Assembly (NCBI RefSeq): GCF_004004555.2
Contig: NZ_SACP01000022.1
Span: 28,422 to 92,421, forward strand
Length of the DNA stretch: 64,000 nucleotides
Source of the DNA: Methylobacterium oryzihabitans
GTDB taxonomy: Bacteria > Pseudomonadota > Alphaproteobacteria > Rhizobiales > Beijerinckiaceae
Reading direction: 5' to 3'
Position numbers and translations under genes: made by a program. Shown piece by piece: positions 45,347 to 55,100 of this stretch; position 1 is the first letter of the stretch, and each line of letters starts with the position of its first letter. A model generated the notes under the pieces. It made no database searches. It had not been told where the DNA came from and worked only from the letters and a program-made list of their open reading frames with translations.

Positions 45347-46123
45347 TCACCCGACCGTCGAGACGACCCGCTCGTTGAACAGGACGTAGTTCGGCGGAAC
45401 ATTGCGGAATCCGTCCCGCGCGGGAGCGGACGGGGCAACGGCCTCGATGCGTCCGCTGTCCCGATCGTAGTCGATGCGCAGCACCGTCCGGAAGTAACGC
45501 GACAGCACGGCCGCGTACTCGTCGTAGAAGTCCGGCATGATCTCGATCTGCAGCACGCGCGGCGGACGTTCGGTGAACAGCGTCCGGGCGCCGGCGATGA
45601 AATCCAACTCGCTGCCTTCGATGTCGGCCTTGATGTAATCGAACCGTGCCGAGGGAAACAGCAGATCGGCGGTCGTGACGTCGATGTCGATTTCTTGAAG
45701 CGTCGCGCCGAAGACCTGCCGGTGGATGGCGACGACCTCCGGCTTGAGCGTATGGCCCTGGTCGTGGGTCTGGGAGACGACCATCCGGGCGCGACCCGGC
45801 GCGGCCCCGATCGCCACGGGATGGACGGTGAACCGGTCTCCCTCGAACGACCGCAATCGGGCGTGGAGATCGGGGTGCGGCTCGACCGCATCCACGTGGG
45901 CGGCGCCCAGATTCAGGTAATGAAGCGCGTTGTACCCGATGTTGGCGCCGAGATCCAAGACGCGATCTCCGGGTCGCATGAAACGTCTCGCGATCGCCAC
46001 GTCGACGTCGTCGATGCCCGCGGACGAGTTTTTCAGGTACATCCGTCCGTGCTTGGAGCGCGGGTCCAGGCGGATCCGATGATCTCCGATGGTCACGACG
46101 TCGATCTCGCCCGATGCACCCAT
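45347..46123 (-). CDS. FkbM-family SAM-dependent methyltransferase
   Basis: 258 residues. SAM-binding motif VLDLGANIGYNALHYL, acidic AVEPHPDLHARL, and the FkbM-type YIKADIEGSELDFI with the catalytic acid region. The family methylates hydroxyls of sugars or polyketides, often in cell-surface polysaccharide loci. The gene is alone here. It has somewhat less extreme GC in its codons than the atp genes, by eye, which may hint at acquisition. Confidence 0.85.
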   Translation of the reverse strand: MGASGEIDVVTIGDHRIRLDPRSKHGRMYLKNSSAGIDDVDVAIARRFMRPGDRVLDLGANIGYNALHYLNLGAAHVDAVEPHPDLHARLRSFEGDRFTVHPVAIGAAPGRARMVVSQTHDQGHTLKPEVVAIHRQVFGATLQEIDIDVTTADLLFPSARFDYIKADIEGSELDFIAGARTLFTERPPRVLQIEIMPDFYDEYAAVLSRYFRTVLRIDYDRDSGRIEAVAPSAPARDGFRNVPPNYVLFNERVVSTVG

Positions 46124-46391
46124 GCTGCGCTCCCTCGTTTCGCCGGCCCGGAGCGGATCTCTAACCAGCCGCGCCCGGACTTGCCATCGCGAGTTGCGTA
46201 GACGGCTCGGGAATCCCTTCGCGCCGGGCGGAGGCGGGCGGCCGGTTCCTGGCCCCCCTCGCGCCGGGACGGGCGAGGCTCAGATCCCTGAAGGCGGGAG
46301 CCCGCTCGGGAGAAGGGATCCCGCCCGAGGACACGGCCGGGGGTCGGTCATCGGAAGCCTGTCGAGACTCGGTTCTTCGTGCGATGCGACC

Positions 46392-46892
46392 TCAGGGCCC
46401 CTCCGTTGGGTGGCGCACCACCGTGAAGCCTTCCTCCGGTGCCGGCGGCACGAAGTAGCTCGTAAACAGATCGAACTGCTCGTCGCTCACCGCGAATTCG
46501 TGCTGGCCGTCCGCATTGCGCCGCCGCAGCCGCGACTTGCAGACCTCGTCCGAGACATCGAGGTAGTGGAGCCGGTGAGCGACTCCGGCCTCCTCGAACA
46601 ACGAGCGCATCCACGCCCGGCTTCCCGGCGTGTTGGCCGGAAAATCCAGAACCACCGACAGGCCCGTCCTGAGCACCGCGACCAGATGCGGACCCATCAC
46701 GCTCCGGAGCCGGCCGGAGTTCCGCACGTAGTCGGCGAGGGAGTTCTGCTCGCCCGGGTAGAGACTGGCGAGCCATTGATCTTCCCGGATCAGGATGGTG
46801 TCGGGGCCGGCGCCGAGGCGCGCCGTCAGCGTCGATTTTCCAGCGGCGATCTTGCCGCACACGAGGTGCAGCACCGTGTCGTTGACGGGCAT
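46392..46892 (-). CDS. Small P-loop ATP-binding protein (predicted kinase)
   Basis: 166 residues. Walker A GKIAAGKST starts at residue 14, followed by a loop with REDQW and a mid-protein LDFPANTPGSRAW that resembles nucleoside or shikimate-kinase-like and zeta-toxin-like P-loop kinases. C-terminal SRLRRRNADG could be the lid Arg region. The ATG at 46892 leaves the P-loop near the start; the longer frame upstream is not protein-like. Substrate unknown. No antitoxin partner is adjacent. Confidence 0.7.
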   Translation of the reverse strand: MPVNDTVLHLVCGKIAAGKSTLTARLGAGPDTILIREDQWLASLYPGEQNSLADYVRNSGRLRSVMGPHLVAVLRTGLSVVLDFPANTPGSRAWMRSLFEEAGVAHRLHYLDVSDEVCKSRLRRRNADGQHEFAVSDEQFDLFTSYFVPPAPEEGFTVVRHPTEGP

Positions 46893-47073
46893 GACCGGAG
46901 ACCCCTGACGCGCCGAGGGCGCCTGCGTGTTCACAAGGACGTGCGACCGAACCCGGCCCGAGCGATCAGGCCGGGCGCCTAATTCGGCGGGTGGCCGCCA
47001 CGTCGATGGTGCGAACACGGTGAGTCATCTGGCCATGGTGCTCGGCGCCTAACCCTACGTCAAGTCCGTCGCC

Positions 47074-48723
47074 TCACGCCTCGTCCCGCAGCACCCGGCG
47101 GATGATCTTGCCGGTGGTGGTCAGCGGCAGGCCGGCGCGGAACGCGATCTCGCGCGGGTATTCGTGCGCCGACAGCCGCGTGCGCACGAAGCCCTGGATC
47201 TCCTCGGCGAGGCGAGGGGAGGGGGGGAAACCCGGGCGCAGCACCACGAACGCCTTGACGATCTCGGTCCGCACCGGGTCGGGCTTGCCCACCGCCGCCG
47301 CCAGCGCCACGGCGGGGTGGCGCAGGAGGCAATCCTCGATCTCGCCGGGGCCGATCCGGTAGCCGGACGAGGTGATGACGTCGTCGTCGCGGCCGACGAA
47401 GTGGACGTAGCCGTCGGCATCGACCCGGCCCTGGTCGCCGGTGGTCATCCAGTCGCCGAGGAACTTGCGCTCGGTCGCCGCCGGGTCGTTCCAGTAGCGC
47501 AGGAACATCACCGGGTCGGGCCGCGCCACCGCGATCTGGCCGATCTCGTCGGTCCCGGCCTCGCTGCCGTCCGGGCGGATCACCGCGACCCGGTGGCCCG
47601 GCACCGGCTTGCCGGTCGAGCCGGCCCGGGCGATGCCGAGCGCCGCGCAGGAGGCGAGCACGAGGTTGCACTCGGTCTGGCCGTAGGCCTCGTTGACGGT
47701 GAGGCCGAGGGCCTCGCGGGCCCAGTCGAAGGTCTCGGCGCCGAGCATCTCGCCGGCCGAGGCGAGGCCGCGCAGGGCCGAGAGGTCGTGGCGCCCGCGC
47801 GGATTCTCGACCGTGCGCAGCATCCGGAGCGCCGTCGGCGGCACGAAGGCGTTGGCGACCCGCAAGGCCGCCATCAGCCGGAACGCCTCCTCGGGCTCGA
47901 ACTTCTCCGCCTTGCGCGCCACCACCGCGACGCCGTGGTGCAGGCTCGGCAGCAGGGCGTTGAGCAGGCCGCCGGCCCAGGCCCAGTCCGCCGGGGTCCA
48001 CATCCGGTCGCCGGGCCGCGGCATGAACTCGTGCATCCTGTCGAAGCCCGGCAGGTGGCCGAGCAGGACGCGGTGGCCGTGCAGCGCCCCCTTCGGCGCC
48101 CCGGTGGTGCCCGAGGTGTAGATCATCAGCGCCGGGTCGTCGGCCAGCGTGTCGACCGGCGCGAAGGCGTCGGAGGCGCGCTCCAGCAGCGGACCCCAGT
48201 GCAGCGCCGGCCAGCCCTCGGCCCCCTCCCGGTTGCCCTCGGTCGAGATCACCACCGACAGGTCGGGCAGGTCGTCGCGCAAGGGCGCGACTTTGGCGAG
48301 GCCGGCGGCGTGTGTGACGAGGCCCTTCGCGCCGGCATCGCCGAGCCGGTGGCGCAGCCCCTCAGGGCCGAACACCACCGCGAGCGGCAGCGCCACGGCG
48401 CCGAGCTTGTAGATCGCCAGATGCGCCACCACCACGGCGGGCGATTGCGGCAGCAGCACCGCCACCCGGTCGCCGGTCCCGATGCCGTGGGCGCGCAGGG
48501 CGTTGGCGAGGCGGTTCGACGCCGCCCGCAGGGCGGCGTAGCTCCAGGTCTCGACCCGGCCGTCGCCGGCGACGTCGAGGATCGCCGGCCGGTCGGGGTC
48601 GATCGCCGCCCAGCGGTCGCAGACGTCGACCGCGATGTTGAACCGCTCGGGGATCGCCCAGCGGAAGCCGGCGGCGAGGCCGGCGGCATCCGGGGCCGGC
48701 AGCGGGCGATGCGCCGCGGTCAC
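47074..48723 (-). CDS. Acyl-CoA synthetase, medium-chain/acetyl-CoA synthetase-like
   Basis: 549 residues of the ANL adenylating family. AMP-binding motif IYTSGTTGAPKGALHGHR, later NEAYGQTE, TGDQGRVD and the C-terminal lysine motif LTTTGKIIRR are intact. It activates a carboxylic acid to its CoA thioester. The GTG at 48723 overlaps the nitroreductase stop by four bases, so the two genes are co-translated. Chain-length preference is not readable. Confidence 0.88.
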   Translation of the reverse strand: MTAAHRPLPAPDAAGLAAGFRWAIPERFNIAVDVCDRWAAIDPDRPAILDVAGDGRVETWSYAALRAASNRLANALRAHGIGTGDRVAVLLPQSPAVVVAHLAIYKLGAVALPLAVVFGPEGLRHRLGDAGAKGLVTHAAGLAKVAPLRDDLPDLSVVISTEGNREGAEGWPALHWGPLLERASDAFAPVDTLADDPALMIYTSGTTGAPKGALHGHRVLLGHLPGFDRMHEFMPRPGDRMWTPADWAWAGGLLNALLPSLHHGVAVVARKAEKFEPEEAFRLMAALRVANAFVPPTALRMLRTVENPRGRHDLSALRGLASAGEMLGAETFDWAREALGLTVNEAYGQTECNLVLASCAALGIARAGSTGKPVPGHRVAVIRPDGSEAGTDEIGQIAVARPDPVMFLRYWNDPAATERKFLGDWMTTGDQGRVDADGYVHFVGRDDDVITSSGYRIGPGEIEDCLLRHPAVALAAAVGKPDPVRTEIVKAFVVLRPGFPPSPRLAEEIQGFVRTRLSAHEYPREIAFRAGLPLTTTGKIIRRVLRDEA

Positions 48724-49322
48724 GCCTCGCGCGGCGGGAACCCGCCCTCGAACACGAGCTCCGACAGCGGCTTGCGGCCGTTCGGGGTCTCGCGGCCGCG
48801 CTGCTCCTCCGACAGACTCGCCGGGTCGGCCTTGCGGCCGATGGCGTAGACCGCCTCGATCCGGTGGCCCGCCGGCACGTTCAGCGCCACGAAGGCGCGG
48901 TCGTAGTCGAACCCGACCATGCCGTGGGCGTGCCAGCCCATCCGGATCGCCTGGAGCTGGAGCAGCGCCGAGGCGGTGCCGGCGTCGAAGGAATGGGTGC
49001 GCGACGGCTTCACCTCGCCGGAGGGCGTCGTCATGGTCGAACTCGACACGAGGTAGACGATCGCCGCGGTGTCCTTGACCCACTTCTGGTTGCCCGGCAC
49101 CAGCAGGTCGAAGAACGTTTGCCAGTGCATCGTGTCGCGCCGGGCGTGCAGGAAGCGCCAGGGCTGCGAGTTGTAGGACGACGGCGCCCAGCGGGCCGCC
49201 TCCAGGATGGTCAGCAGGTCCGCCTCCGGGATCGTCTCGCCGGTGAAGGCCCGGGGCGAGAACCGCTCGAGGAACAGCGGGTCGATCGGATGGTCGGCGG
49301 TGCGGCCGTTGGCTGTCGTCAC
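48720..49322 (-). CDS. Nitroreductase-family FMN oxidoreductase
   Basis: 200 residues. FMN-contacting FSPRAFTGE and AARWAPSSYNSQPWRF are at the N-terminus and middle, and the last part carries YAIGRKA. It probably reduces nitro, quinone or enone substrates with NAD(P)H. First gene of a two-gene minus-strand operon with the acyl-CoA synthetase, whose GTG overlaps its stop. Physiological substrate unknown. Confidence 0.85.
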   Translation of the reverse strand: MTTANGRTADHPIDPLFLERFSPRAFTGETIPEADLLTILEAARWAPSSYNSQPWRFLHARRDTMHWQTFFDLLVPGNQKWVKDTAAIVYLVSSSTMTTPSGEVKPSRTHSFDAGTASALLQLQAIRMGWHAHGMVGFDYDRAFVALNVPAGHRIEAVYAIGRKADPASLSEEQRGRETPNGRKPLSELVFEGGFPPREA

Positions 49323-49615
49323 GGGGGACCTCCACAGTGTCGGCCCGTCCTGCCAGCCCGCCGCGCCATTGTCACGCTGTCCCGGGGCAGGGCTGCACCG
49401 CGCCGGGCCGGGAGCGCTGCGTCACCCAAATCACACAGCCGCCGGCCATCCGTGCGGGCGGCCCGCCACTCCCGGAAATTGCCGCAAACCGCCGCCATGC
49501 GGGAGGGCGTCACGACGGCCGCGATCGCCGGCCGGGTGCTCGTGTTCACCCCGTTCTTGGCGGTTCATTAAGCAAGATATCGCCACACTGCGCAGACTTG
49601 TTTGGGAGATCCAGC

Positions 49616-49981
49616 GTGCGCGTCTCGACGACTTTCGGCCTCTCGCGCCTCGGCGCCTGCGCGGCGCTGGCGGCCGCGATCGTCACCCTCGCCCCCGGGG
49701 CCGCCTCGGCCCGCGACAATGTCGGCGCCGCGATCATCGGCGGGGCGGCGGCCGGCGTGCTCGGCGGCGTCGCCGCCGGCGCGCTGATGAACGCGCAGCC
49801 CGCCCCGCCGCCCCCGCCGCCCTATTACGGCCCGCCGCCGCCGCGCCGGGTCTACGTCGAGGAGCCGGTCGAGACGGTCTACGTCCGCCCGCGCCGCGGC
49901 CCGATCTGCCACTTCGAGCGCCGCAAGGTGTGGCTCGACGACGAGTCGTTCGTCTACAAGCGCGTCGAGGTCTGCGAGTAG
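49616..49981 (+). CDS. Exported Gly/Pro-rich small protein
   Basis: 121 residues from GTG 49616 with GGGAG upstream. Signal peptide ends near ASA-RDN. Then comes a glycine-zipper segment (GAAIIGGAAAGVLGGVAAGA), a poly-Pro linker and a C-terminal basic part with two Cys (ICHFERRKVW, RVEVCE). This resembles small outer-membrane or periplasmic glycine-zipper proteins of Rhizobiales. Function unknown. Confidence 0.7.
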   Translation: MRVSTTFGLSRLGACAALAAAIVTLAPGAASARDNVGAAIIGGAAAGVLGGVAAGALMNAQPAPPPPPPYYGPPPPRRVYVEEPVETVYVRPRRGPICHFERRKVWLDDESFVYKRVEVCE

Positions 49982-50107
49982 GACCCTCGCGCCCTCGAAC
50001 GGACGTGTTCGAAGGCGCGAGGCGAGCCCGACCGGGCGTCGGCGCTGATGCGCCGGACGCTTCCGCATCGACCCGTCGATGCGGAAGCGCGAGGGCATCA
50101 GCGGGCC

Positions 50108-51892
50108 TCAGGCCCGCGCCTCCTTCACCAGCAGCCAGTCCTCCACCACCAGGGCGTCGAGGCCGGTGGTGTAGAACATCAGGATCGCGTCCTCCGCCGT
50201 GTGGAGGATCGGCTTGCCCATCACGTTGAAGCTGGTGTTGAGCAGGATCGGCACGCCGGTCCGCTCGGCGAAGGCCGCGATCAGCGCGGCGTAGGCCGGG
50301 TTGCGCTCCGCCGTCACGCTCTGCAGCCGCCCGGTGCCGTCCTCGTGCACCACCGCCGGCACTTGGCTCCGCACCGCCTCGCGCCAGACCAGGGTCCGCT
50401 CCATGTAGGGGCTGTCCTGGTAATCCTCGAACCAGTCCGGCCCGGCCTCGGCCAGGATCGAGGGCGCGAACGGCCGGAACGCCTCGCGGTACTTCACCTT
50501 GGCGTTGAGGATCGCCTTGGCGTCGGCCGGCCGCGGGTCGGCGAGGATCGAGCGGTTGCCGAGCGCCCGGGGCCCGAATTCCGCCCGCCCCTGGACCCAG
50601 CCGACGAGGCCGCCCGCCGCCAGGATCCCGGCCGCCGCCCGCGTCACGCCGTCGTGGCCGAGTTGGCGCAGGCGCGGCTCCCAGGCGGCCATGCGCGCCA
50701 GCGGCTCGGTCGAGACCCGGGCGCCGAGATAGGGCGAGGCGGGGCGCCCCGTCTCGCCGGGGTGCCCCGGCCCGGTCCAGTCGGGATGGTCCTCGGCATA
50801 GGCGAGCCAGGCGGCGCCGAGCGCGTTGCCGTCGTCGGCTGGGGCCGAGGGCACGTGCAGGCGCGTGAAGCCGCTGCGGGCGAGGATCCTTCCGTTGTAG
50901 GACGAGTTGAGCGCGCAGCCACCGGTGACCACGAGGTTGTCGCCCGGCGCCAGCCGCTCGGCCTCGGCCAGCAGCACGTCCATCATCTCGGCGAAGGCCG
51001 CCTGCCCGCAGGCCGACAGGTCGGCCCAGCCGACCTCGCCGGCATCCGCCGGGCGGCGGGCGAGGATCGCCGCCACGGTGTCGCGGATCACGGCCGCGTC
51101 GGAGAAGCGCAGGCGCCCGCCCTCGATCCGGTAGAGCCGGCGCAGCAGCGCCATCAGCTCGGGATCGACCCGGCCGTAGGGCGCCAGCCCCATGATCTTC
51201 CATTCCTCGCCCTTGCTCTGGTCGAAGCCGGCGAGGTCGGTGACGAGGCCGAAGAAGAAGCCGATCGATTCGCGGCCGCGGTGGCGCTTGACCTCGCGCA
51301 GGCGGCCGTCCTCCATCCGGTAGAGCGCCGCGGCGCCGGTCTCGCCCATGCCGTCGACCACGAGGCAGGTCGCGTCGCGGAACGGGCTGCCCCAGCAGCC
51401 ATAGGCCGCGTGGGTGAGGTGGTGCGGGTAGCGCCGCGGCCCGGCGATCCGGGCCTCCCCGCCGAAGGCCCGGTCGAGGCCGAGCAGGGTGCCGTAGCCG
51501 GCCCGCGCCTGGGCGAGCGCCAGTTCGGCGATCAGCACCCGCTCGGTCCGCTCGGGCACCAGCGAGCGGTTGAGCGCCGGCCCGTGCCCGGAGAGCGCCG
51601 GGAGGTCGAAGGCGCCGCCCGCCGCGCTGCTCTTCAGGTAGTCGCCGTATTCCGGCCCCCAGGTGGTGGCGACCACCACCTCGCAGGCCGCGGGCAGGTG
51701 GGCCGCGAGCAGCCCGGCCATGCGGGGCGCCGAATCCGGCTCGCAGTTCGGGGCGCGCTTGTACTGGAGGTAGCGCTCCGTCGCCTCGGCGAAGAGGACC
51801 GCGCCGTCCGGGCCGACCAGCGCCAGGGCCGGATCGTGGAAGGTCGTGGCGAGGCCGAGATAGTAGCGCGGAAGGGCCGGTGCGGAACTCAT
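50108..51892 (-). CDS. NodU/CmcH-type carbamoyltransferase
   Basis: 594 residues. The N-terminal Kae1-like domain has RRYPHHLTHAAYG with the metal-binding His pair (H157, H161), and VVDGMGETGA. The C-terminal YrdC-like domain contains GRAEFGPRALGNRSILADP, KYREAFRPFAPS and LNTSFNVMGKP. It transfers a carbamoyl group from carbamoyl phosphate to a hydroxyl, as in Nod factors or antibiotics. No nod or antibiotic genes are near, so the acceptor is unknown, perhaps a surface glycan. Confidence 0.9.
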   Translation of the reverse strand: MSSAPALPRYYLGLATTFHDPALALVGPDGAVLFAEATERYLQYKRAPNCEPDSAPRMAGLLAAHLPAACEVVVATTWGPEYGDYLKSSAAGGAFDLPALSGHGPALNRSLVPERTERVLIAELALAQARAGYGTLLGLDRAFGGEARIAGPRRYPHHLTHAAYGCWGSPFRDATCLVVDGMGETGAAALYRMEDGRLREVKRHRGRESIGFFFGLVTDLAGFDQSKGEEWKIMGLAPYGRVDPELMALLRRLYRIEGGRLRFSDAAVIRDTVAAILARRPADAGEVGWADLSACGQAAFAEMMDVLLAEAERLAPGDNLVVTGGCALNSSYNGRILARSGFTRLHVPSAPADDGNALGAAWLAYAEDHPDWTGPGHPGETGRPASPYLGARVSTEPLARMAAWEPRLRQLGHDGVTRAAAGILAAGGLVGWVQGRAEFGPRALGNRSILADPRPADAKAILNAKVKYREAFRPFAPSILAEAGPDWFEDYQDSPYMERTLVWREAVRSQVPAVVHEDGTGRLQSVTAERNPAYAALIAAFAERTGVPILLNTSFNVMGKPILHTAEDAILMFYTTGLDALVVEDWLLVKEARA

Positions 51893-52162
51893 GACCGTGG
51901 CTCTACCAGCCCCTACCGCCCGCGTCACACCGCGATCCGTTGCAAACCGGCATCGGCGGCGGCCGGCCGCATCGGCAGACCTCCGGGATGGGCACCCCGG
52001 CGGGCGGCGATATGCTAACCGAATCAAGGAGGCCCGCACGGCGCGGGTCGGACGGAAGCGGTCCCGGGTTCCGCGAGGAAATCCGGCGACACCAGCAACC
52101 CGGGCGGACGAAGCGGTGGCGTGCCGGCGCTTCGCCCGCCCGGGCGAGGCGGACGACGAACG

Positions 52163-55100
52163 GTGCGCGACATCCTGACCGCCCTGGCGGGGCTCGTCAT
52201 CCTGATCCTGGCCGCCGCCCTGGCGATGCCGCCCCTGGTCGGCTGGGAGAGCTATCGCGGGACGGTCGACGGCGCGCTGAGCCGCTCCCTCGGCCTGGAG
52301 GTCCGCACCGAGGGCCGCCTGCAACTCCGCCTGCTGCCGCTGCCGCGCCTGCGCGCCGACCGGCTCGTGCTCGCGGCCGGCCCCGGCCAGCGCCTCCTCG
52401 ACGCCCGCGTCGTCAGGGCCGAGGTCGCGCTGCCGCCGCTGCTGTCGGGCGAGATCCGCTTCACCGAGGCGCGGATCGGCCGGGCCGAGATCCGCCTGCC
52501 GGTCACCGAGGCCGGTGCCGTGGTCCTGCCGCCGGGCCTCGCCGGCGCGGCGCGGCGCGACCTCGCGGTCGAGGACCTGCGGATCGGGCAGCTCCTGCTC
52601 ACCACCACGGTGCCGGCGACCGGGCGCACCGACCAGCTCTCGGCCGAGTCGGTCGGCGTGTCGGCGCCGGCGCTCGCCGGGCCGTGGCGGATCGAGGGCA
52701 GCCATGCCGGCGTGCCGTTCCGCCTCGCCACCGGCACCCCGGGGCCGGACGGCGCCGTGCCGGCCAAGCTCAGCGCCGGCGGCGACACCGCGCCCCGGAT
52801 CGAGGTCGACGCCCGGCTCTCCCTCGCCGCCGACGGGCGGGTGCCCGAGGCCGCCGGCACCGCCAAGCTCGTCGTCGGGCCGCCGGCCCAGGCCGCCGGG
52901 GCCGACCTGCCGTTCTCGCTCCAGGGCAGCTTCAAGGCCCGCGGGCGCGTCGCGACCTTCGACAGCCTCGCCCTGGAGATCGACGGCGGCGGCGCGCCCC
53001 TGCGGCTCGCCGGCCGCGGCAGCCTCGACCTCGCGGCGGCCCGGGCGAGCCTCGTCCTGGCGGCGCGCCGCCTCGACCTCGACGCGTTCCTCACCGGGCC
53101 GGCGGGACGGATGCTGCTTGCCGGCGAACCCGGTCGCCTCGCCGCCCGCCTGCCCGGCACCGTCTCGCTCGACGTGTCGGTCGAGAGCGCCACCCTGGCG
53201 CTCGGCGAGTGGACCGATCTCGGCCTCGGCGCGACCCTGGCGCCGACCGGGGCGCTGGCGCTGCACCGGCTCGACGCCACCGCGCCGGGCGGGGTGCGGC
53301 TCGGCCTCGGCGGCGACCTCGGTCCCGGCGGCGGCTTCGCCGGCCGGGCCTCGGTGACGGCGCCGGATTCCGCCCGCCTCGCCCGGCTCCTCGACCGGGT
53401 CGGGCTCGGCGGCCCGGTCCTGCGCCTCCTCGACGGGCGGCCGGTCTCGGCCTCGGCCGACATCACGGCCGCGCCGCCGGTGGTGTCCCTGCGCAACGCC
53501 CGCCTCGCCCTCGGCGAGGCCCGGATCACCGGCAACGCCCGCTACGTCGCGGCGGGCCCCGATGCGCCGCGCCCGCGCTTCGACGCCCAGATCGCCGCCG
53601 AGGCGTTCGACATCGCCGAACTGCCCTCCCTGCGCGGCGGCCTCGACGCCCTGCGCGGCCACGATCTCGGCCTGACCCTGACGGCGCGCGACCTGCGCTA
53701 CGGCCCGGCCGGCCCGCGCACCGGTGAGATCGCCGCGAGCCTGCAATCGGAGGGCGCGGCCCTGCGGGTCGACAGCCTGGAGATCCGCGACCTCGCCGGG
53801 GCCCGGGCGAGCCTGTCGGGCCGCATCGCACCCGACGGGACCGGGCGCATCGCCGGGCGGGTCTCCGCCCCGGTCGCGGCGCCGCTGATCGACCTGTTCC
53901 AGAACACCCTGGTCGCCGAGGCGCGGGCGCTGCCGGACTTCCTGCGCCGGGGCGCGGTCTCCCTCGACGTGACCGTCGAGCGCGAGCCCGGCGCCGACGA
54001 GCCGCGCCTGCGCAGCGCCGCCCGCGGCACCGCCGCCGGCGGGCAGGCCGACCTCGCCCTCGTCACCCGCGACGGCCGGATCGAGGGCCTCGACGCCCGG
54101 CTCGACGGCCTGCCCTCCGGCCTGTGGCTCGGCCGCCCGGCCGATCCGGCCCTCGCCCGGCCGGCGCGCCTGCGCCTCTCCGGCCGGCGCGAGCCCGGCG
54201 CCGGCGGCGACGAGGCGGGCAGGGCCCTCGGCCTGACCGTGGAGGCCGACCTCGCCGGCCTCGCGGTGACCACCGCCCGGCCCCTCGTCGTGGCCCCCGG
54301 CGAGTCGCTGCCGCGGGACGGCGAGGTCGCGGTGGCGAGCCCGGACCTGACGCCCTTCGCCGGCTTCCTCGGCCGCGGCGCCCTCGGCGGCGGCGCGGTG
54401 CCGGCCCGGCTGACCCTCGCCTTCGGCCGTGCCGGCCCGCTGCCGCGCCTGACCCTCGCGGGCTCCGTCGCGGGCAGCGCCGTCGAGGGGGCGATCCTGC
54501 GCGGGACCGAGGGCGGATTCAGCGGCGACCTCCGCCTCGACCGGCTCTCGCTGCCCTGGCTCGCCGGTGCCCTGGTGCTGGCCGATGGCGGCGAGGCGGC
54601 CGGGAACGGCCTGTGGCCGGGCGCCCGGTTCGGCCCGGCTCCGCCGCCGCTTCCCGGCCTCGGCCTCGGCCTCGCCGTGCGCCGGCTCGATCTCGGCCGC
54701 GGCCTCGCCGCCGCCGAGGCCCGGTTCGGCCTCGCCCTCGGGCCCGAGGGCCTGACCGTCCGCGACATGCAGGCCGACCTCGCCGGCGGGCGCCTCACCG
54801 GCACCGCGACCCTGGCGCGCCAGGGCGAGCAGGCGACCGTCTCGGGGCAGGGGATTCTGGCCGGCGCGAGCCTCGCGGCGATCGTCGGGAGCCCGGCGGG
54901 CGGCCTCGCCGGCTCGTTCGGCGCGCGGCTGCGCTTCGGCGCCGCCGGCACCAGCCCGGCCGGGCTGATCGGCAACCTCGCCGGCAGCGGCGAGATCACG
55001 CTCGCCGACCTCGTCGTCCCGGGCCTCGACCCGGCGGCGCCCGAGCGCGCGCTCGGGCGCCTGCTCGCCGAGGACGATCCCCTGCGCAGCGGCCGGGTCG

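Noticed and set aside
46392..46892. Zeta-type toxin
   Set aside because: A P-loop is present but no epsilon-like antitoxin or the full zeta substrate motifs can be seen, so only predicted kinase is called.
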